11,632 nt of DNA, from positions 606 through 12,237 of the forward strand of contig PXSD01000182.1 of NCBI GenBank assembly GCA_003023165.1. Reading direction: 5' to 3'. Under the pieces are notes generated by a model. The model saw nothing but the letters and a program-made list of their open reading frames with translations, ran no database searches and was not told the origin of the DNA. This DNA comes from Halobacteriales archaeon QS_9_67_15. GTDB lineage: Archaea > Halobacteriota > Halobacteria > Halobacteriales > Haloarculaceae. Positions 7,507 through 11,632 of this stretch are shown piece by piece; the stretch's first letter is position 1, and every line of letters begins with the position of its first letter. Made by a program: the position numbers and the translations under genes.

Positions 7507-8273
7507 GCGCAGTCGGCCAACGGATTAGTCTCGGACTGGTCGCGCTCGTCGTCCTGACCGTCGCCGGCGCGGCGGGCACGACGGTGTTCTACCAGGACTC
7601 CGCCGAGCAACTGCGCGACCAGAACGACGCCCTCCGCAGCGAGAACGCCGAGCTCTCAGAGCAACTCAACGAGACGCGGACGCAGCTCGAAGCGACCCGC
7701 GAGCGACTCAACGAGACCCGCAGTCGGCTGAACACGCGGACGCAGGACGTCGACCAGGTCGCGAACGAACTCAACCGGACCGAGCGACAGTTGAACCGGA
7801 CGCAGGCCGAACTGAGTCGTACCCGGGACCTGCTCGAAACCGCTCGTCGGAACAGCAGCCAGCTCGCAAACCGGGTCGCGGAGCTCGAACGGAAGCGTGA
7901 CGACCTCCGGACGCAGGTTTCGAGTCTCGAGGACCGAGAGGCCGAACTCGAGTCGACGGTCTCGAACCTCCGGTCGGAGGTGGACTCGCTGGAGAGCGAC
8001 CTGTCTGCGGCCGCGGACCGCGTCGAGGAGCTCGAGTCGACGCTCCAGCAGCGCGACAGCCGGATCGACGAGCTCGAATCGAACGTCTCCAGTCTCCAGT
8101 CCGAACTCGACCGGAAGGAGACGGAGGTCGAGGACCTCGAAGCCGAGGTCTCCGACCTCGAGACGACGCTGTCCGAACGGGACGCGGAGATCGAGGACCT
8201 CGAGTCCGACCTGGACACGCTCTGCAGCCAGGAGGAGAACCGGAACAAGTCGGTCTGTGAGGGGTACGGATGA
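7503..8273 (+). CDS. Membrane-anchored long coiled-coil protein
   Basis: The protein has 256 residues: a short basic start (MSAVGQR), one hydrophobic helix (about 8-30), then about 210 residues of almost unbroken coiled coil with Leu at heptad-like spacing and Glu/Arg/Asp between (for example RVEELESTLQQRDSRIDELE). The last 16 residues leave the coil and hold Cys241 and Cys252, which could form a disulphide loop. Seven N-X-S/T sequons (Asn56, 70, 91, 98, 117, 194, 248) suggest the coil lies outside the cell and is glycosylated. Nearly identical short units (CTCAACGAGAC and CTCAACCGGAC) recur at 7664-7800, so the coil may have grown by internal duplication. ATG 7503 overlaps the previous stop as ATGA. 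A rod-like spacer, tether or oligomerisation role in the vWA/MoxR complex is inferred from position only. No family was recognised. Confidence 0.85.
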   Translation: MSAVGQRISLGLVALVVLTVAGAAGTTVFYQDSAEQLRDQNDALRSENAELSEQLNETRTQLEATRERLNETRSRLNTRTQDVDQVANELNRTERQLNRTQAELSRTRDLLETARRNSSQLANRVAELERKRDDLRTQVSSLEDREAELESTVSNLRSEVDSLESDLSAAADRVEELESTLQQRDSRIDELESNVSSLQSELDRKETEVEDLEAEVSDLETTLSERDAEIEDLESDLDTLCSQEENRNKSVCEGYG

Positions 8274-9241
8274 CCGACGACGCGACCGACGTCGATGCGA
8301 ATCCCTCGGCCCCGGGCCGGAACGGCCGCGACGACGACACCGAGACGGAGATGGCCGGCGCCCTGACCGAGATCCGTCGGGAAGCGTGGAAGGCGGCCGT
8401 CACGACCGGCGTCGTCGACGCCGTCGCGGTCTTCCTGGCCGCGAACCTCGCGTTGGCGGCCCTCGACCCGGCGTGGCTCCCGGACCGGATCCGAGTCCCG
8501 CGGAGTGTGACCGAACACGTCGGGTCCGCGGTCGGTCGGGACCTGGGAGCCGCCGGGGTGCCGGGTTCGGCGACGGTGGCCGCGGCCGTCGGTGCGCTCG
8601 TGTTCGCCGTCGTCGTGTGGCTCCGCGTCCGGAAGCCGCTGGTCGAGCAGTTCGAGGCGGTGAACCCGCACCTCGCGGAGAAGCTCCGGACGGCCCGCGA
8701 CGCCGTGGCCGCCGACAGCGGCTCGCGGATGGCCCGGCGACTCTACGCGGAGGTGCTGGCCGACCTGCGCGAGAGCTCGTCGTTCGGGCTCGTGAACGTG
8801 GGACGGCTGGGCGCGATGGCGGTCGTCGTCGCCGCGCTGAGTCTGGCGACGGTGCAGGTGGCCGTCGTCGACCTCGCACTGCTGGACCGACCGGAGCCGA
8901 CGGTCGACGACTCGACTGACGAGGCCGAGAACTACACGGGGCTGCTCGACGGCGAGCGCGTGCTCGGCGACCGCGAGGAGGTGTCGGTCGGCGACGACAA
9001 CCAGACCGCCGAGCTCGAATCGAGCGGGGGCGGTCGTGACGTGGACGAAGACAGGAACTTCCCGGACCAGGAGCGCCGCGGCGGGGGCGGGAGCGGTTCG
9101 AGCGGCGTCGACAGCCAGCAGGCGGAGTTCGCCGCACCCGACCAGGTCGAAGACGCCGACCTCGTCCGGGAGTACAACCGGCGCATCCGCGACCAGGACG
9201 CGCAGACGACGGACGACGAGTCCGGCGACGACACCGGCTGA
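8270..9241 (+). CDS. Three-helix membrane protein with acidic C-terminal tail
   Basis: The 323-residue protein begins with an acidic, disordered stretch, then EIRREAWK and a first helix (about 43-65). A second helix (about 100-118), a conserved-looking amphipathic basic loop (119-179, RKPLVEQFEAVNPHLAEKLR), and a third helix (about 180-203) follow. The last 120 residues are acidic and disordered with a Gly-rich run near 271-279 and two sequons (Asn221, Asn244). Positive charge predicts N-terminus and loop inside, tail outside. It resembles uncharacterised haloarchaeal membrane proteins found beside MoxR/DUF58 genes (possibly the DUF7502 group; the name is uncertain). ATGA overlap with the coiled-coil gene and 14 bases to moxR place it between the external and cytosolic parts of the operon, so it could physically link them. 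Confidence 0.83.
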   Translation: MTDDATDVDANPSAPGRNGRDDDTETEMAGALTEIRREAWKAAVTTGVVDAVAVFLAANLALAALDPAWLPDRIRVPRSVTEHVGSAVGRDLGAAGVPGSATVAAAVGALVFAVVVWLRVRKPLVEQFEAVNPHLAEKLRTARDAVAADSGSRMARRLYAEVLADLRESSSFGLVNVGRLGAMAVVVAALSLATVQVAVVDLALLDRPEPTVDDSTDEAENYTGLLDGERVLGDREEVSVGDDNQTAELESSGGGRDVDEDRNFPDQERRGGGGSGSSGVDSQQAEFAAPDQVEDADLVREYNRRIRDQDAQTTDDESGDDTG

Positions 9242-9255
9242 GGACAACGATACCC

Positions 9256-10209
9256 ATGCAAGACGAACCAGAGACAGACAGCGACGTGGAGACCCTCCAG
9301 CAGAAGATCGCGACCGCCCGCGAGGAGGTCGGCGAGCGGATCGTCGGCCAGCGGGACGTGCTCGAACAGCTGTTCGTGTGCGTCCTCGCCGACGGCAACG
9401 CGCTGCTGGAGTCGAACCCCGGACTCGGTAAAACGACGATGGTACGCACGGTCGCGGAGGTGACCGACCTCTCGTTCTCCCGCGTTCAGAACACGCCGGA
9501 CCTGATGCCTTCGGACATCACGGGCACCGAGCTCATCCGCGAGCACGAGGACGGTCGGGAGTTCGCCTTCGAGAAGGGACCGGTCTTCGCCAACGTCGTC
9601 CTCGCCGACGAGATCAACCGGGCGACGCCGAAGACGCAGGCCGCGCTCCTGGAAGCGATGCAGGAGCGACAGGTGACCGCCGGCGGCGAGACCTACTCCC
9701 TCCCGGAGCCCTTCTTCGTCCTCGCGACGCAGAACCCCATCGACCAGGGCGGGACGTACGCCCTTCCGGAGGCCCAGACCGACCGCTTCATGCTCAAACT
9801 GGTCGTCGACTATCCCAAGGAACTCGAGGAGCGCGACATCGTCGACCTCTACACCAGCGGGCGTCGGCAGGTGCCCGTCGAACAGGTGCTCACTCGCGAC
9901 GAGATACGCGAGGCACAGGAGCTCGTCCGCGAGGTCCCTATCGCTGACGACCTCCGGGACAGGGCCGTCGACCTCGTCCGCGCGACCCGCGAGACGGACG
10001 CCATCGAGTTCGGCGCGAGTCCCCGCGCGAGCATGGCGCTCGTCGTCGCCGCGAAGGCCCGCGCGTTCCTCCGGGGTCGGAACCACGTCTCCAGCGAGGA
10101 CGTCGAGACGCTCGCCCCGCCCGTCTTGCGCCACCGTATCATCCTCGACTTCCGCGCCGAGCGGGACGGACAGACGCCCGACGACGTCGTCGAGTCGCTG
10201 CTGGAGTGA
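9256..10209 (+). CDS. MoxR-family AAA+ ATPase
   Basis: This 317-residue cytosolic ATPase is full length for MoxR. Walker A is NPGLGKTT (Lys59, Thr60), with Ser53 at the first glycine position, where the family often varies. Walker B is VVLADEI (Asp118, Glu119). Sensor 1 is ATQNP (Asn160), the arginine finger lies in TDRF (Arg177), and sensor 2 is GASPRAS (Arg257). The helical lid (about 205-317) contains VRATRETDAIEFGASPR and the APPVLRHRI helix. MoxR ATPases form hexamers and act as chaperones that remodel vWA-containing partners or insert metals. Here the partners are presumably the DUF58 protein encoded 3 bases downstream and the membrane vWA proteins upstream. A GAGG sequence about 11 bases before ATG 9256 is the only ribosome-site candidate. 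Confidence 0.97.
   Translation: MQDEPETDSDVETLQQKIATAREEVGERIVGQRDVLEQLFVCVLADGNALLESNPGLGKTTMVRTVAEVTDLSFSRVQNTPDLMPSDITGTELIREHEDGREFAFEKGPVFANVVLADEINRATPKTQAALLEAMQERQVTAGGETYSLPEPFFVLATQNPIDQGGTYALPEAQTDRFMLKLVVDYPKELEERDIVDLYTSGRRQVPVEQVLTRDEIREAQELVREVPIADDLRDRAVDLVRATRETDAIEFGASPRASMALVVAAKARAFLRGRNHVSSEDVETLAPPVLRHRIILDFRAERDGQTPDDVVESLLE
10203..10206 (+). promoter_or_regulatory. Ribosome-binding site supporting the GTG start of the DUF58 gene
   Basis: GGAG within the last codons of moxR lies 6 bases before GTG 10213. No ATG is available near the start of the DUF58 homology, so this site supports the GTG and implies coupling to moxR translation. Confidence 0.5.
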
Positions 10210-10212
10210 CCC

Positions 10213-11280
10213 GTGCCCATCGACCCCGACTTCCTCGACGAGCTCGACCGCTTCGACGCGGCGCTCGACCGCGAGACCGCCGCCGTCCGACAGGGCGAAC
10301 AGGAGTCCCCCCGCGTCGGCGAGGGGCTGACGTTCAGCGACTACCGTCGCTACTCCCCGGGTGACGACACGCGCCTGATCGACTGGAAGCTGTTCGCTCG
10401 CACCGAGGAGTACTACATCAAGCAGTTCGAGGAGGAGCGGAACCTGACCGTCCGCGTCCTCCTCGATTCCAGCGCGTCGATGGACTTCGGCGGTGAGGAG
10501 TCCCACAAGTTCGACTACGGCGCCAAGATCGGACTCGGCTTCTGCTATCTCACCGCCGAGGAACACAACGACTTCCGCTTCTCGACTGTCGGCGAGCAGG
10601 TCGACCGACTGGACACCGGTCGGTCGAACCGCGGCGAGGTGTTAGGGCTCATCGACCGGATCAACGGGCTCGAGCCCGAGGGGGAGGTCGACTTCGAGAG
10701 CGTCCTGTCGGCGTACGCAGACCGGATCCGGTCGCGGTCACTGGTGGTGTTGGTGACCGACTGCCTGGCAGCGGCCGACGAGATCGAATCGGGTGTCTCG
10801 GAGCTCGCCCGGAACGACGTGGACGTACTGGTGGTCCGAGTCGTCGCACCGGACGAACGCGACCCAGACGTCGTAGGCGACGCCCTGTTCGCCGACCCCG
10901 AGACCGAGACCACTCGGCGTTCGTACTTCAGTCAGTCTCTCGCCGATTCGTATCGCTCGCGACTGGACGCCCACATCGACGACGTGAAACGGCGGGTAAC
11001 TGGGGTGGATGGGGAGCACGTGCTCGTCGACACCGGTGAGGAGTACTTCGATTCGTTCGCGAGCGTGTGGCTGGGGGGAGCAGTCACTCAATTCGGACCG
11101 CTCGCGGCAAGTGTCCGGGCTGCGACGACTCCGCGACCGGGACTCCCGAAGCGACCGAGCACACTCCCAGCAGTTGTCCGGTCGCTATCGTGGGGGTCGA
11201 ACCGGCGACGCGAAATCCGATCGGCCGACGTCATCCGCCGAACTCACCGCAGTTTCCAGAGCCGATGTCGAGTCTGCTGA
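10213..11280 (+). CDS. DUF58 vWA protein with abnormal C-terminal extension
   Basis: DUF58 proteins are vWA-fold partners of MoxR. Residues 36-77 hold the family signature (GLTFSDYRRYSPGDDTRLID, then WKLFARTEEYYIKQFEEERN). The metal site has DSSAS (Asp85-Ser89) and Asp183 in VVLVTDC, but EVDFES occupies the region where the MIDAS threonine normally sits, so metal binding may be incomplete. No membrane helix is seen, so this is the short cytosolic form. Family homology ends near EYFDSFASVWLG (residue 288, base 11076), where haloarchaeal members usually stop. A further 67 residues, rich in Arg, Ser and Thr and not acidic, continue to TGA 11278 with weaker third-position GC. The extension begins at a run of six G (11073-11078), and the +1 frame there stays open to TAA 11321. 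Loss of the native stop by recombination or slippage is likely; the core should still function. Confidence 0.88.
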   Translation: MPIDPDFLDELDRFDAALDRETAAVRQGEQESPRVGEGLTFSDYRRYSPGDDTRLIDWKLFARTEEYYIKQFEEERNLTVRVLLDSSASMDFGGEESHKFDYGAKIGLGFCYLTAEEHNDFRFSTVGEQVDRLDTGRSNRGEVLGLIDRINGLEPEGEVDFESVLSAYADRIRSRSLVVLVTDCLAAADEIESGVSELARNDVDVLVVRVVAPDERDPDVVGDALFADPETETTRRSYFSQSLADSYRSRLDAHIDDVKRRVTGVDGEHVLVDTGEEYFDSFASVWLGGAVTQFGPLAASVRAATTPRPGLPKRPSTLPAVVRSLSWGSNRRREIRSADVIRRTHRSFQSRCRVC

Positions 11281-11370
11281 TCTGAATACGGTGTCTCGGC
11301 AGCCGACTGCGTTCGAATACTAAACAAAGAGATAGCATGTTGACCTATTATTGATGAAATTCCAGACACC

Positions 11371-11377
11371 TTATAAA
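11371..11377 (+). promoter_or_regulatory. TATA-like element upstream of the 39-aa ORF
   Basis: TTATAAA is centred about 45 bases before ATG 11419, so transcription would start near 11400 and leave a leader of about 20 bases. The leader contains GGGGA about 8 bases before the ATG, a weak ribosome site. A/T-rich DNA makes chance matches likely. Confidence 0.35.
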
Positions 11378-11418
11378 TTCGACAGAAGATTCATAAACGT
11401 CAATGTGGGGATAACAAT

Positions 11419-11538
11419 ATGGAAGAGTTTGCTGTAACAGACCCTAACCCTAGTTGGGAAATAACCGGCACACCGATGATCTTATTTGCATTGTATATTG
11501 TAAGACAAGCATATAAAAGAACAAAAAATAAAGATTGA
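11419..11538 (+). CDS. Possible small membrane peptide, 39 aa, unknown function
   Basis: ATG 11419 to TGA 11536-11538 encodes 39 residues: an acidic polar start (MEEFAVTDPNPSWEITG), a short hydrophobic stretch (TPMILFALYIV, about 18-28), and a basic end (RQAYKRTKNKD). The hydrophobic part is short for a full membrane span but the polar/hydrophobic/basic order is typical of tiny membrane-associated proteins. Codons are AT-rich (ATA, TTA, AAA), quite unlike the rest of the window, as in haloarchaeal plasmid or virus genes. A TATA-like element and a weak ribosome site lie upstream. No family was recognised; the frame may be chance. Confidence 0.4.
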   Translation: MEEFAVTDPNPSWEITGTPMILFALYIVRQAYKRTKNKD

Positions 11539-11583
11539 ATAAAAACTCAGCGACAGCTATAGATAGGATCTTTTGCCCGCTCA

Positions 11584-11600
11584 GCCCCCATTTGGGGGGC
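11584..11600. repeat. GC-rich hairpin followed by a second inverted repeat
   Basis: GCCCCC and GGGGGC (11584-11589, 11595-11600) flank a 5-base loop. Immediately after, ATCGCG (11602-11607) and CGCGAT (11616-11621) form another inverted repeat with an 8-base spacer. Two neighbouring stems right after AT-rich DNA could be a terminator for converging transcripts or part of an element end. The second stem overlaps ATG 11620, which could begin a further gene cut off by the window. Confidence 0.35.
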
Positions 11601-11632
11601 GATCGCGGGCACGCTCGCGATGGAACCCGATC

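Larger units (their letters stand above)
11281..11632. other. AT-rich region at the 3' edge of the operon, possible acquired DNA
   Basis: GC content drops to 36% (86 of 240 bases counted at 11341-11580). Coding sequence further left is far richer (44 of 60 at 6421-6480). The stretch holds one possible small gene (11419-11538) with its own TATA-like element and a cluster of GC-rich hairpins near 11584-11621. No tRNA, transposase or terminal repeat was recognised. The change in composition begins within the odd tail of the DUF58 gene, which fits an insertion or genomic-island boundary, though this is inference. Confidence 0.6.

Noticed and set aside
9406..9435. MoxR Walker A lacking its first glycine (Ser53) as a sign of an inactive ATPase
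   Set aside because: This position varies in MoxR proteins and all other ATPase motifs are intact.
11180..11230. tRNA-like GGTTCGA motif on the minus strand within the DUF58 tail
   Set aside because: The flanking bases do not pair as a T-arm and no acceptor or anticodon arm could be found.
11354..11437. 27-residue frame starting MKFQTPYKFD
   Set aside because: It is very short, overlaps the better candidate at 11419 and contains that candidate's TATA-like element.
11547..11632. Frames at the right edge: minus strand ending at 11547 or 11581, and plus strand from ATG 11620
   Set aside because: All are short, cut by the window end and mutually exclusive; none gives a recognisable family.
1..11632. 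CRISPR array, rRNA, tRNA or insertion sequence
   Set aside because: No regularly spaced repeats, RNA gene signatures or transposase-like frames were seen on either strand.

Overview
The window is haloarchaeal chromosomal DNA. The coding part is very GC-rich (73% in a 60-base stretch counted at 6421-6480). The proteins are strongly acidic, ATGA/TGATG gene overlaps are frequent, and several families are typical of halophilic archaea (HalOD1, small CxxC proteins, short soluble DUF58 proteins). I assign no species.

Left part (1-2721, + strand): the 3' end of one aldo/keto reductase, a lipoprotein thermonuclease with a C-terminal lamin-tail-like domain, a complete second aldo/keto reductase, and, coupled to it by overlapping stop and start, a zinc alcohol dehydrogenase that has lost about 150 central residues in frame. 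The deletion junction lies at a GADVS motif that family members typically carry at both ends of the missing segment.

Middle (2744-3190, - strand): a two-gene unit in which a HalOD1-domain protein directly abuts a 56-residue CxxC/CxxxC zinc-binding protein. About 155 bases of AT-richer intergenic DNA with TATA-like elements separate it from a divergent operon.

Main block (3347-11280, + strand): six tightly packed genes. These are a BatA-like membrane vWA protein, a large membrane vWA/GATase-like protein with a complete MIDAS, a membrane-anchored coiled-coil protein, a three-helix membrane protein with a long acidic tail, a MoxR AAA+ ATPase and a DUF58 vWA protein. Charge distribution and N-glycosylation sequons suggest that the first four place their large domains outside the cell, while MoxR and DUF58 are cytosolic. 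The simplest reading is a trans-membrane MoxR/vWA chaperone or assembly machine whose client is not visible here.

Right edge (11073-11632): DUF58 family homology ends at about base 11076. The frame then runs 67 codons into lower-GC sequence, and a 36% GC region follows (11341-11580, counted) with a possible 39-residue membrane peptide gene and a small hairpin cluster. This looks like the edge of acquired DNA that replaced the original 3' flank of the operon.
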